Source of the DNA: Isoetes taiwanensis
Lineage: Eukaryota > Streptophyta > Lycopodiopsida > Isoetales > Isoetaceae
Direction: 5' to 3'
DNA: 64,000 bases
Assembly (NCBI GenBank): GCA_021234155.1
Contig: JAJEKV010000104.1
Coordinates: forward strand, 808,001 to 872,000
The translations under genes and the position numbers were made by a program. A model generated the notes under the pieces. It did no database searches, was not told the origin of the DNA, and was given only the letters and a program-made list of their open reading frames with translations. Below, piece by piece: positions 22,812 through 34,352 of the stretch; the first letter of the stretch is position 1, and each line of letters begins with the position of its first letter.

Positions 22812-25800
22812 ATGGTTTCCATGGAAGTTCCGGCTGCCAAACGTCGCCTTTCGGAGAATGGCAAAGTTGCAAATGGAAAAGTTGCAAATGGCAAAGTTGC
22901 AAATGGCAAAGATGGCAAACATTCTGATGCCCTTTCCAAGCAAAAGAAGCAGCAGAAACAAGGCTCTTATGGAACCGTTGGAGCTCATTCTCCGGCCGTT
23001 ACATATGCATCTATGCTTGCCCTTCTTCTTGCCTGTCCACCCTTCGTTATCGTTTTGTAAGTCTGCATCTATTTGTTTTCTTTGTTCATGTATTGAAGCT
23101 GCGAGTTTTAACATTAGGCAATCGATCTAGCAGGACCCATCATTTTTTTTTTTTTATTAGATAAGGAGGTAAAAGGGGACCACTTAGTTTAATTTAAAGG
23201 ATCTTCAAGATTCTTCGAAAATATCACCATTCAATGCATTTATACATGAAATAATGCAATGGCATGATTCAGGACTTGAAATATCTCTATTGAGATTTCA
23301 GCTACCATCAGGTTGTTCCCATGCAATATCTGCTTCATCAAAGAGGCTGATCCGTCTTTTCAGTTTGGACTCTTTTCCTATGTCCCCCATACGAATCTAA
23401 TGCTGATAAATTTAGAAGTTGAGATAAAGATATTTCATAGCCTAGAGCAGAACTTTTGCAAGATGCATGGACATGGAGAAATGCATGATGATGCTTTCTA
23501 ATATTCAACTATTTATATTGTTTTGCACACTAACATAGTGAGTTATAATTTAGCTTCTATTTATTCATAATATACAGGTGGTATACCATAGTACACTTGG
23601 ATGGTTCTTTGTACAAGTTCTGGGAGCTTTGCAAGGAGGAAGGGTTTCATACATTTGTTAATATATGGCCAATGCCCAGCCTCGTTGCAGCAAAGCTTAT
23701 TGCAGTATTTGCTATATTTGAGGCTCTGCTGCAGTTAGTTCTCCCTGGCAAGAAGTTTCTTGGCCCAATTTCTCCTGCAGGCAACCAGCCAATCTACAAG
23801 GTAGATGTGTAATGCTCAATGGTTTACATTTTGGAATCATAATCAGTGACCTTCTCTTGGCATTATAGGACAATGGAATGTCAGCATACGTTACTACTCT
23901 TGCTGTATACCTTGCCATTTGGAAGTATGCATTTTTTATTTGAGCTTTACATGCATGCAGCTCCTTTTCCTCCAAGTGTGCTTTATGTTGTTGCTCTTCT
24001 GCAGGCTAGGATGGTTCAATCCAGCCATTGTATATGATCACCTTGGCGAAATATTCTCTTGCTTGAATGTTGGTAGTCTTGTTTTCTGTATTCTTTTGTA
24101 TTTAAAGGTAAGCCTTTCACCTTGAGACGGACAGGTTACATTACAAATTTTGATGGCATATCAGTTAAATTGATTGCTCTTGTGTTTGTTAGGGTCATAT
24201 TGCTCCATCATCCTCTGATTCTGGATCTTCAGGCAACATAATTGCAGACTTCTATTGGGTTTGTATTCCATGCCTTTCTGTTATGGGTTTCTGTTCTTGC
24301 TGAAAGTTCAACATTAAGCAGGGTATGGAGCTATATCCCCGAATAGGGAAGTCATTTGACATCAAGACATTCACCAATTGCCGATTTGGTTTGATGGCAT
24401 GGGCTGTACTTGTGATTACTTACTGCATCAAACAGGTCATTATATTGAGAATTACCATAAGTAGTTGCATAAGTACCTTTTGTAGTTCTTTGTTATAATA
24501 CAATCAGACATCAGGGTTGTCTGATCTGAACATACATTTCATTTGCTATTGAAGAACATTAGTTTACCTGGTCCCTTGAATGGAAACAAAATTTTTATTT
24601 ATTAGATTATCTGAACTTCGAACCGAACATCAGCATTGTCTACTCTGATCATATATTTCATCTACTATTGAAGAACGTTAGTTTACCTGGTCCCTTGAAT
24701 GAAAACAAAAATTTCATTCATTAGATTATCTAAATTCGGAATTTGTTTGCATTTGCAGTATGAACTCTATGGTAGAGTGGCCGACTCAATGGTTGTGAGT
24801 TCTCTGCTGATGCTAGTCTACTTAACAAAGTTCTATTGGTGGGAATCTGGCTATTGGGGCAGTATAGATATTCAGCATGACCGGGGTAAATATTCTGTTC
24901 TGATCGACTAACTATTGTTCCTCTTATGGACTCATTTTGTTTTTATGTACGTTGTAATTCACATGGTATGAGGATTTCACACCTTGTTCTCTAAGTTGAC
25001 GTGCAATGACAAGCAAGAGTTTCCTCTGTGGTTTTCAGCTGGATTTTATATTTGTTGGGGTTGCCTCATATGGGTTCCATGTGTGTATACTTCTCCAGCT
25101 ATGTATCTTGTGCAGCATCCAAACAATCTCGGTCTCCCAGTATGCTACTCATTCAGTATTGCTTGATTTATAATTTATATGGAAGAATTTTAACCCATTC
25201 TATGTTTGCAGCTGGCATTATTAGTGCTCTTTGCAGGCCTTGCTTCCATATATATAAACTATGATTGTGATCGTCAACGGCAAGTTTTTAGAAGAACTCA
25301 AGGAAAATGCTTAATTTGGGGTAAACAGCCAACCAAGGTAAGTGGATGTGAATTTTTCAAATGAAAGCTCAAGTGACATGTCATCACTGGTGGCTTGTGC
25401 AGATTGAGGCCACATACACAACTGAAAATGGTGAAACCAAACAAAGTTTACTTTTAACATCAGGCTGGTAATCTTATTCTCTCCTCATAACATTTAATTT
25501 ATGAATAAGGTTTTATTGGGTCGCATAAAGTATATTATGCACTTTTTTTGCAGGTGGGGAGTAGCCAGGCATTTCCACTATGTCCCAGAAATAGCTGCAT
25601 CATTTTTTTGGACAGTCCCAGCACTATTTCCTCATGTACTTTCTCAAATTTTACGTTGCAGTTTGTTATTGAGATTGTTAACATTAAAGATGTTGACCAA
25701 ATTCTCCTTCTAATGCGCTTGAGATCAAAGATGAGAATGAGATCTTCCTCTTTCATGTACATCCGAAAAGTGCACATTGGACTTTGCATTATATTTGTTC

Positions 25801-26176
25801 TCATACATGCATATCTAGAAGGTAGAATGGCTTAATGATGTGCAGTGTGAAGCATCCAAATTATGTCTTATATATTGAAATGTCTCTCATTCAAAACTTG
25901 TAAAATGATTACTGATGCTCAGTTCTATGTATTTTGCAGTGTCTCCCATATTTCTATGTTGTTTTCTTGTCGATCCTGCTATTTGACAGAGCGCAAAGGG
26001 ACGATCGCAGATGCCAAACCAAGTATAAACACGTCTTTTGCTGCTTTTTGCTGTTTTCACTATTTAAAATTGCTAATAGCATGAATATATGCTGTTGTTC
26101 CTTACCCAGGTATTTAAAGTATTGGCAGGCATATTGCAAAGCTGTCCCTTATAGAGTGATTCCATTCATGTATTGA
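22812..26176 (+). CDS. DWF5: 7-dehydrocholesterol reductase (sterol delta7-reductase), 13 exons
   Basis: Reduces the C7-C8 double bond of sterols with NADPH in the ER membrane; in plants it leads to campesterol/sitosterol and brassinosteroids. Exons: 22812-23056, 23578-23800, 23869-23924, 24005-24107, 24193-24258, 24322-24435, 24759-24885, 25039-25139, 25212-25337, 25403-25467, 25554-25635, 25940-26022, 26110-26176. All introns are GT-AG, and the joined frame gives 485 residues with no stop. An in-frame TGA at 22800 supports the start. Family landmarks: HSPAVTYASML, GPISPAGNQPIYK, NPAIVYDHLGEIFS, DFYWGMELYPRIGKSFD, WWESGYW, YICWGCLIWVP, GWWGVARHFHYVPE, and the C-terminal RDDRRCQTKYLKYW. Several membrane segments are evident. 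The body matches the usual ~432 residues, and about 55 extra residues lie at the N-terminus. In the last motif, KYG is replaced by KYL. The gene looks functional. Confidence 0.95.
22857..22920 (+). repeat. Coding 15-bp minisatellite in DWF5 exon 1
   Basis: About four copies of aatggcaaagttgca in frame encode NGKVA repeats (residues 16-33), followed by a Lys/Gln-rich stretch. This explains much of the N-terminal extension ahead of the conserved HSPAVTYASML start of the family. Confidence 0.85.
24502..24739 (+). repeat. Tandem 119-bp duplication in DWF5 intron 6
   Basis: Two adjacent copies offset by 119 bp (24502 and 24621) share agtttacctggtcccttgaa and attagattatct. Differences are scattered, so it is an older duplication. 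It lies wholly within the intron between exons 6 and 7 and does not affect coding. Confidence 0.85.
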
Positions 26177-28205
26177 TGATGGCACCTAGTTTCAGTGTTA
26201 TGAAACTTGTAAATTAAGAAGCTTATAGTAATTATAACTTCTGTTTTCCATCTTGTGGGCTCACAGGTGCAAAAATGATTAGCTACGGCTTACGTGATCA
26301 TTTTATCTTGTCTTTAATTTCAAAGTTTGTCCTAACGATAAAATATAGTTGAAATTGTGAAAAAGAATAGAATTGAAATTATTATCAGAAAATGAGTTAG
26401 TGCCTGGCTAGCATGGAGAATGTTCAAGTCATTAATCAAGAAACTTAATTTGTTTTTCTATTGGAAGTGTGTGGAATATTCAATAAGATCCTTTGAAGAA
26501 AGTTACACATAGGTACCACAAATCGATTCCCTCCCCTGGGTAGGTTTAATTCACTCACTAACACATTATTTTCATGAACACTCTAATTTTTGGGTTGCCC
26601 GAAGGGCATTCTCTTTGCACGGTTGTGAGGAATATGCCATGAATATGTGCATTGTGTGGTTGAGATAGTTGCACGGGATGGAATATTATGGGAAGAATAT
26701 ATATAGGCAACGGTTAGAGATAAGCAAAGCAACCGAAGAGGTACAAAAAGCAATACGTAAAGATAACCACCTTGGGATTCTTGTTAAAATCTGTATGTTT
26801 TATGAGGTGGAATTTCACCTCCACTGAAGTTTTTTAACAGATTATACAAGTTTTTTTTTTCACATTTATGCAACATTATATAGCATATATTTCAACCTAG
26901 ATTTCTCACAATATTCACAATTCGTATTAGAGTTCAGAGTTACATTCAAAACTAGTTATGGTGCCCGGCAACAAATTGCATTGACTTTGTTTGTGTGGTG
27001 TTTTTTATGGTGTAGACTGTAGTTGGGAGTTTGATGGTGTTGGCAATAATGTTTATGAATTGAAACAATAGAGATGGAAGGGACGTAAGTGATGCAAGTG
27101 GGGTTGCATTATCCTGATGATGATGAAGGATCAATTGTGTTTAAAAGTGTTTGCAATATTGTATGATATAATTATATAAGTATGCATTTCAAAGTGTTGT
27201 GTTTGAACCTTCAATCCTTTAATGAATCTAAATTGCATGACATGACATGACATTTGTGTTTACTAATTTGGTCTATAAAAGCATGCATTAAGAATATTGT
27301 TGTAGATTGATGCTCATTATATAGCAAATGAAGTGGATAATAAATATTGATATGAGCATATAAAATGCACAATATGTGTTAACATCCCATGCACTTAATA
27401 TTTGTATGGTCCCCAATTGCCCTTTCTAGAGGATTTTATAAGATTTTATAAGCGAGTTGGCAATCAACTATTTCCTTGCATATTAATGATAAGATTTAAG
27501 CGGCATGCCACAATATCACTCATATATAATTCAGTTTCTTTTTCTGTTTGACGCTATTTATTTGATGCTATTTTGCTTGAAGCATCCTACTGCTGACACG
27601 TATGTGCAAACAAAGTTTTAGTGAAAAAATGCTTTGAATTTTTTAACTCCATCTGGCATTTATGATATGCACTTATGGTGCATTTATGGCGGCTAGAAGA
27701 ATACAGTGACCCAACCAATATTCACGGCCTTTTCCCCTGTTTCATGCTCTGCTGCTGCTGCTCTACTATGGCTATGGCAGATCAAACTCCGATGCTGGTA
27801 GATATGGCTGGGCCGGCCAAGTTTGACGAGAAAACGGGAGGGCAATTACCACCACTGCATGCCGTTTCAAAACTGTAAGCAAGGAAAAGGCATCAACGGC
27901 ACAGAGATAGAATCAATACAAGCATGTCGGATTGGGGAAAACCGGACCAGACTTTGCCCACAGCAGATCGATGAGAAAGCTTCAAAAAGTTTCCCCTGGC
28001 AAAAGAACTCCAAAGATTCTCTAACCTGATGATATGAAGTAGCCGTGGTTTTGGCAAGCTAGATCGCTGGGGGATGCCCAGTGCTAGATTCCTCATCGCC
28101 CGAAGCTAAGCAGAGCTTCTAGATCCTCTGTATTTTCTTGCATAAAACTACTGCTCCCTTCTTCCTCTTTGCCGTAACCATTTTCCAAGCTCTGGCTATA
28201 GCTTT
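26177..28205. other. Intergenic, nothing recognised
   Basis: AT-rich 3' flank of DWF5. Short frames such as 27675-27878 show no domain. Confidence 0.45.
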
Positions 28206-28227
28206 TCCCTCTTCCCAAGCTCCTGCC

Positions 28228-28503
28228 ATGGCTTTTCTCCTCCCCCATCTTCCCAATCCCTGCCAGTTTTATTCTCATACCTATTCGCCCAATAATGCTC
28301 CTTATCTTATGAGCTTGCCTCCTCCCGGATTGTCTGGATCACATAGTTCGCCCCCTCGTGTTCCCGTAACTGAGCATCAGAAAGCAAGAACAATTCAGAA
28401 TGATGTCAATGTGAAGAAGATGACTCTTAAACTTGTGAAGGATGAACAAAATCCAGGGTTTTATTTGGTGTCTTTTGCATTTGATGCCACAGTGCCAGGC
28501 AGG
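28228..28503 (+). pseudogene. First-exon fragment of a LUL/LOG2-type RING E3 ubiquitin ligase gene
   Basis: An open frame with ATG at 28228 gives a Pro/Ser/Tyr-rich N-terminus, then TEHQKARTIQNDVNVKK and NPGFYLVSFAFDATVPGR. This is the start of the domain that precedes the RING in plant LOG2/LUL proteins (MGRN1-like E3 ligases). It ends at a donor-like ggcag|gtcag at 28501-28503. The usual N-myristoylation start (MGN) is absent, and no further exon with the RING follows. 250 bp later an unrelated kinase fragment begins. It is best read as a captured or left-over exon rather than a working gene. Confidence 0.75.
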
Positions 28504-28733
28504 TCAGAAAACTTTCTTTGGATAATCTAGGTTGATTTTTATATGTGCCAAGGGACATATGCTGAGATCACTGGTTTCTGTGTATGACATTTACAATTAG
28601 GGTTGTTGACTAGTTATTTTTTGAAGATAGACAGTTTTGTCCAAGCTGAGCCACTTGCATTTTTTTATCTGTATCTTTTTAACAGCCAGTTTTGCATGCC
28701 TTAACAGCCAGTATCTTCATAGCTATTTACTTA

Positions 28734-29297
28734 CCGATTTTCCACAGAGATGTAAAATCCAGTAACATACTTCTTGATGAAATTTTTTATGCCAAACTTG
28801 CAGATTTTGGCCTCTCTAGGGATTGTAACATGAGCAAAAGCCATATTTCCATAGCTCCTCAAGGAACTCCAGGATATTTAGATCCTGTTTATCATCAGAA
28901 TTATCAGTTGACAGATAAGAGCGATGTTTTCAGCTTTGGAGTTGTTCTGATGGAGATAGTAACAGGAAAACCTGCTGTAGACATGTCCAGAAACAGGGGA
29001 GAGATTAATCTGTCTTCTTTGGCCGTTTCTTAGATTCAAAGTGGGATGCTGGAAGAGCTCATAGATCCAAAAATAGAAAAAGAAGGGGTGAAGGATATGG
29101 TGAAAAAAGTTGTAGAATTAGGTTTTGGGTGCTTAGCAGAGGAAAGGGAAGACAGGCCTTCTATGGTAGAAATAGTGCAAGAATTGAGGCAGATCATAGA
29201 CACTGGATATTCACCATTGTATTGGTATTTTGGCATAGACATTTCTGGCTTACAGTTCTATGACATGTGTATAGTCTTAATTCAAACGAAATTTTAG
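28734..29297 (+). pseudogene. C-lobe fragment of a wall-associated-kinase-like receptor kinase
   Basis: The frame carries the Ser/Thr kinase catalytic loop HRDVKSSNILLD, then DFGLSR, GTPGYLDPVYH and DKSDVFSFGVVLMEI, a pattern typical of plant WAK-like kinases (WAKL14/20 type). The N-lobe, including the ATP-binding Gly loop and Lys, is missing. TAG at 29031-29033 replaces a sense codon (likely AAG), after which the same frame continues with MLEELIDPKI and REDRPSMVEIVQEL. The activation-segment PE is PV here, losing the APE glutamate. HRD and DFG are intact. Not functional. Confidence 0.88.
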
Positions 29298-30748
29298 CTA
29301 GACCAAAGTACAATTCAATCCAACGTTTGACCTTGGAAATCTTGCATTCCTTATGTTAAAACTTTTTGTCTATTTCAGGCGTTGTGTCTTGACAGTTGTT
29401 TTTTTTTCAGTAAAGACCGCGTGGTATTGTGCAGATCTGACAACACGGATTCAAGAGCGTACAGGTAAAAATGAAATTCTTAATGTAGGCTTGGTATTTT
29501 ATAGCTCTAATTCGTTTGCCGATGAAATCATTCCAATTCTATCCATATAATCACCCTGACTTGGAAATCATAAGCAGTTCAAAAGTATTATACATCTTAA
29601 AACTCCTATCTGCACAATTTTACGGATGTGTACTTGGACAAGCTCTTATGATAGAATGCACATAACATCTTATGATGTCAATATTATCATAGTTCTCAAT
29701 TTCCTGCAACTACCTTTAAACTGCAGTTGAATGTGGATGACTGTTGAGGGGTCGATGATGGAGGTAAATGCATTTTGAAGGTAAGTTGACAAGAAACCTG
29801 CCCTAGGCAGCAATTTTCACATCTCATGTGGATTGCAAGTTGTCCTAGGTAGCTATTAGCATCTTAAATTGTTAAATTTGATGTATATTAATTTTGGTAT
29901 TTAATATAATGTACTATCTTCAATTCAATTCTTTTGCAGTTTAGTTGTTTGGGAATAATAAGGATTCTTTTAGTTTCGTTCATTTCCATTTGCTTTTATC
30001 TCTGAAGTCCTATGACACTATATAGCCAGTATAATGTGTATATGGTACGTAGTTTGGTGGTATCTATGGAGAAAAATTGGGATCCTCGATTAACCTAATT
30101 ATTACACAGGCATTTCCACCCTCTTACGCATTAATCAATCCTACGGAAAAATAGCAAATCATCTCAATAGGTGATGCAGTACACTTGACCTCTAAAGCCC
30201 CACCCTAAACAAGTAATAAAGCTGTAGAAAACCCTTCATTAGTATTCCTGATTAGTCTGCGCTATTCACTGAGAATGCACTTAAAGCCAAAGCCATGTCT
30301 TACAAGCGTAAGTTCTTAAACATTTAAAAGTGGTCTCCTTTATTGAAAATGTTGGTCATTTGGAGAGGAGACACTAGAAGTATACAGAAAGAGAAGAACG
30401 ACTCCAGCTTCTTAGAATTCTGAATTTGAAATACTTTTCTTTCAACATTTCCATTTTGTATGATGCGCTAGATCAGTTTGCTCTTGCAAAAGACCGATCG
30501 ATTTTTCTGATTTTTTTTGCCCTCCTGATTCAAACCCAAATTGTAGAAACAATAGGGGCTTAGAATTTCTCTAGTGATCCGGATCACCTATAGTAAGGCA
30601 TTTGCATGATTTACTACTAGATCAGAGAGAAAAATGCACGATTCTGCAAATATAAACTCAGAAATAAGAATCGAACTGTAGAAATGCAAAAACCAAATCC
30701 ATTACAATGATGTCTGATCAGGGGAAAAAAACTTACAAATATCAAGAG
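29298..30748. other. Intergenic; one possible 54-bp exon
   Basis: Mostly featureless. Around 29411-29464 a T-rich tract and cag acceptor precede a short open piece that ends at acag|gtaaaa, which is exon-like but unidentified. Confidence 0.3.
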
Positions 30749-30994
30749 CTATGGCGGACTTTGTCGAAATCCAAAAAGGGACTTATCGACATTTGGGGGT
30801 AGAGATCCGGCCTTCCCTGTGGGCGGATCGTAGTAATATAATCGACTCAATACTCTAGTTACAGAGGAGATGCAGAATAGATCGTATGCATTTGTGAAAA
30901 ATCCCATTCCGGCAATCATTATGGCATTGAAATGGTATAGCTGCGTGTTCGCCCTGTTCCAATGCTTTAACAACCTGAAACCTTGATCCGCCAT
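30749..30994 (-). pseudogene. First-exon fragment of a PHT1 phosphate transporter
   Basis: Minus-strand ATG at 30994 (atggcggatcaagg) opens a frame with GMGFFTNAYDLFCIS, the well conserved first membrane segment of plant PHT1 H+/phosphate symporters (usual TDAYDLF; here Asp is Asn), then SRLYYYDP and GSLPPNV. After that the frame ends at a stop within 12 residues instead of running into the next membrane segment. No downstream exon was found on this strand. Only about 70 of ~530 residues remain. Confidence 0.85.
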
Positions 30995-33900
30995 TCCCTT
31001 TGTAGCTTACATAAATTGTTTCCATCCATCGATTTTGCCGATTAGCTCTTCTCTTCTTTATCTAAACCCAATGGCTATAGCCTCCAAGACATATAATTTG
31101 TCTTTCTTTATTACACACAGAGTAAGTATATAGATGATCTGTGTCTTTTCAGTTAAAGATGTAAAATAAAATGGTAGGAAAAAAACATTTATACAGAATA
31201 GATGCCATTTTTTATTTCAAGATTATCACTACATGCAAAAGTTTTCCTTTTAAACTTACCAGATGCTGTCTATCTGTGCAGGGTATCTAATTTCCAAAGG
31301 ATCATACATTGAGCAGAGCAAATAATCGTGATGGACAATATTGCATGAAGAACCATCTCCATGATGCATATCATAAATTTGTTCTTACCATATGGAAAGC
31401 TATTGGGTTAATGGGTCATGTTTTATTCATATGCATTTTGAATAACCATTTTGCATAGATATATTGGCAACTATGGAGGTTAGAATTCTCCATGCTCAAA
31501 CACAGTTCAATTTTTGCATGTTCAGAACGTAGATTCTTTTGATTTAATACAAAAGATCTTTGGTAACGAGTCGTTATGGTCCTTCTATCGTGCGGGCACT
31601 AAACACAAGGCAAAAAAAATGCAGGTTCAAATTTTGCATGTTCTAGCATGTATAGACGAGTTGGGGAAGAGAAACGTTCGCGGCGGCCTTGGCCGACGCG
31701 ATAAGTTTCTTGTAGACATTAGCTAGTATGATTATGTACGTTCTCATATACAAAGATAACAAAAAGGATATGGTGCACTAAAGAAATGCAAAGTCCAATG
31801 ATACATATTACATGGAGAAATCTAGACAAAACCAACAATTTGCAGATGGTGATATGGGATAGTCGGTAAGGTTAACGAACACAATGTTGAACAAACAACA
31901 ATGAAAAAACAATTTCCTTTCACATTTAATGGTAGGAATTGTGCTTGCATAATCGTTTTTAGAACATGGCAACAATTATAAGCTGATCTGCTTTTTCATG
32001 TTCGGCCCTGTTTAGGTTGCATACTGTGTGCCTTGTTAAAGCAAGCAATACCGAAGGCTTCAATGAAAGCAAAACCAGGGATCTCAAGCATCAGCTGGAC
32101 ATGGCTCTCTCAATATGAAATAAGAAAGCATGTATTGAACTATATACTAATAAATACGTTTCTTGTGCTGTGTAGTAGGATTAAATGCTATTCTTCAGCT
32201 TCTAAATGAACATTTATGTACTGGCCAGCTGCAACTTGGCTACCAATAGCAATAAAAACCCTCCGGCCACAGCTTTTGAATGATGCACTCAATGTTAGCA
32301 ACAGGGATGCACAGGTTTTCGATCATGGAACCTTGGAAGAGAGATAGTCAGCGTCCCTTCATACACATGGAACAGATCCAATGAAGCTCCCTCTTCTTTC
32401 ATAGGAAGACATCGGGTAAGGAATTGCAACTCCTAGTGGTCAGCCTAATTTGCAAACCAGTAGATGCAAACCAATTTGTGTGATTAAGCAAAGCCTATCC
32501 TATGAAGAGCTCAGTCTTCTTGATATTATCTAAATACTTGGAAGACCTTTGCAGGAACATGGTTGCAAAGTGAATCATAAAGCTCCAAAAGAATCAGATG
32601 GGGAGGACTAAGTAAAGAATCAGGATATAATCCTAATGCATAACACAACCAAAATCATGCTTTTGAAAGTGCTTTCTTCATGCATCAAAAACTCACGGCA
32701 TCGGCTATTTGAAAGCATAGTTGAAGCGGCTATCTCTGCTCACACAAAGAACTTGATCTCATGCTTCAAACCCGGCATTTGAAAGAGACAAGCCAAAACG
32801 TTTTATCTCATATTTCAAATCCAACACTGGACAACAGAGACTATCGGTAAATCTAACCTTATTGAAGTCGATGAGGTGGTCTACCTACCATGCAGGACTG
32901 GATGACCTCACCTCTTCAGCAAATAAGCTCCAGCCAAGCCAAAAGACAAATAAATTTGCAAAGCAATTTAATTTTTTGGATTTCTCGAGTTTCATCTGAA
33001 ATCCTCAAAATCTTAGGAAATCGGTTTAAAAAAAAAAAAAATCCAAAAATATTTTCCTTCGTGCTGGAAACTTCCAAATTGACAAGATTGATTGATTTTT
33101 ACACACAAAGTTCCAAATTTAAAGTTGCACACAGAATTATCACATTTCAAAGTTCCAAATTCTCCCACCAAAAACTCACTTCTTTATAACAACAGCAGAA
33201 ATTACACTTAACAGCTGACTTGCATCCATTCCAATGTTGAAAGTGCATCCTGTAAAAGTTCCAGAATTGCTGATAATAGGAGCCTAAAATTTTCCAAGTG
33301 CTCGTGCACTCTCAAGGCAGATCACGCCGAGTCCCTTGTAGAAATCGTCATCAAACCCATCCTTAACTAAATCATAATAGACTGCACCTGTATCAAACGG
33401 TCTTTCCTGTCTGCAAAACTGTCAAACACGGTTAATCAAAACAACTTTAAAACCCGGGAACAGGATCTTTTGGCACAAATTCACCACCCAACCGGGCTCA
33501 GATTTGCGAACACTGCAAAGGATCTTTGTGGCTCTTCCCAAAACTGAGAATTCTGTTGTTCAACTGAACAACTTCTCTGGGATCAACTGTGCATCATAAA
33601 GACTTGGTTACAACCCTGTGATATCGCTGCCGCAGTAATTTGTGACCCCTCGTCACCTTTTCGGCCATTATTCTCTCGTCCAGATGAACTACGGAATGTG
33701 CCTCCCCAATTCAGAAACTACACTCCGAGCCGGTTCCAATGCAAAGGTCGCTGCAATCCGACCTCTGGTTGTCGAGATATGTTCAACTGAAGTTGACGTT
33801 CTATTTATAGATCTCTCTCTGCTACTTTAGCGTTTTTTAGCAGGCATGGCCTTTTTAGATTAAAATAGCTTCTTCCTTTTAACTCCGTGACACATGTAGA

Positions 33901-34352
33901 TTTCAAAATGATGACTAACACCTTTGCCTCTGTGTTCATCTCTGCAAATCCTCTGAGCCACTCCCCCGAGCTTGTGCCGTAACATGAACTACCATCTACT
34001 GATTTTTTATCATTGCGAACCAACAATAGATGCATACTTAACTGAGGACTACGGATTCTACAAAGATTCTGCAAGGATTCTGTCTGAGGATAATTCTGAA
34101 AAAAGATTATGTCTAAGGATTCTGCAAGGATTCTATGTAAGGATTCTGCATCAATCTTCTTGCAGAACTTCAAGAACTCGACCAAACTTCAAGAAAAAAC
34201 AACGGGATCAAAGAATCGCAAGAACCAAACAGCTAAAGTTAAAAAAGTCGACTAAACTCGAACAAAACCTCTGGATTCAACACACGCCGTTGCCTGCGGC
34301 CGTAAAAATACTGCAAAGACACAAAAATTGTGAGAAAATTCGTCTTAAACTC
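30995..34352. other. Intergenic, nothing recognised except a minisatellite
   Basis: AT-rich, without recognised genes. At about 34045-34155 a degenerate 11-12-bp motif (aaggattctgc) repeats five to six times. Confidence 0.45.
34045..34155 (+). repeat. Degenerate minisatellite, aaggattctgc type
   Basis: Words cggattctac, agattctgca, aggattctgt, aggattctgc, aggattctat and aggattctgc follow at irregular spacing. The run is short and diverged. Confidence 0.6.

Noticed and set aside
22857-22920. Possible CRISPR-like direct repeats
   Set aside because: Copies are contiguous, without spacers, and lie inside a eukaryotic coding exon.
22598-23114. Minus-strand frames opposite DWF5 exon 1
   Set aside because: The NFAICN-type repeats are the complement of the coding minisatellite.
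30749-30994. A complete PHT1 transporter gene
   Set aside because: Only the first membrane segment is present, and no further exon appears within several kb on that strand.
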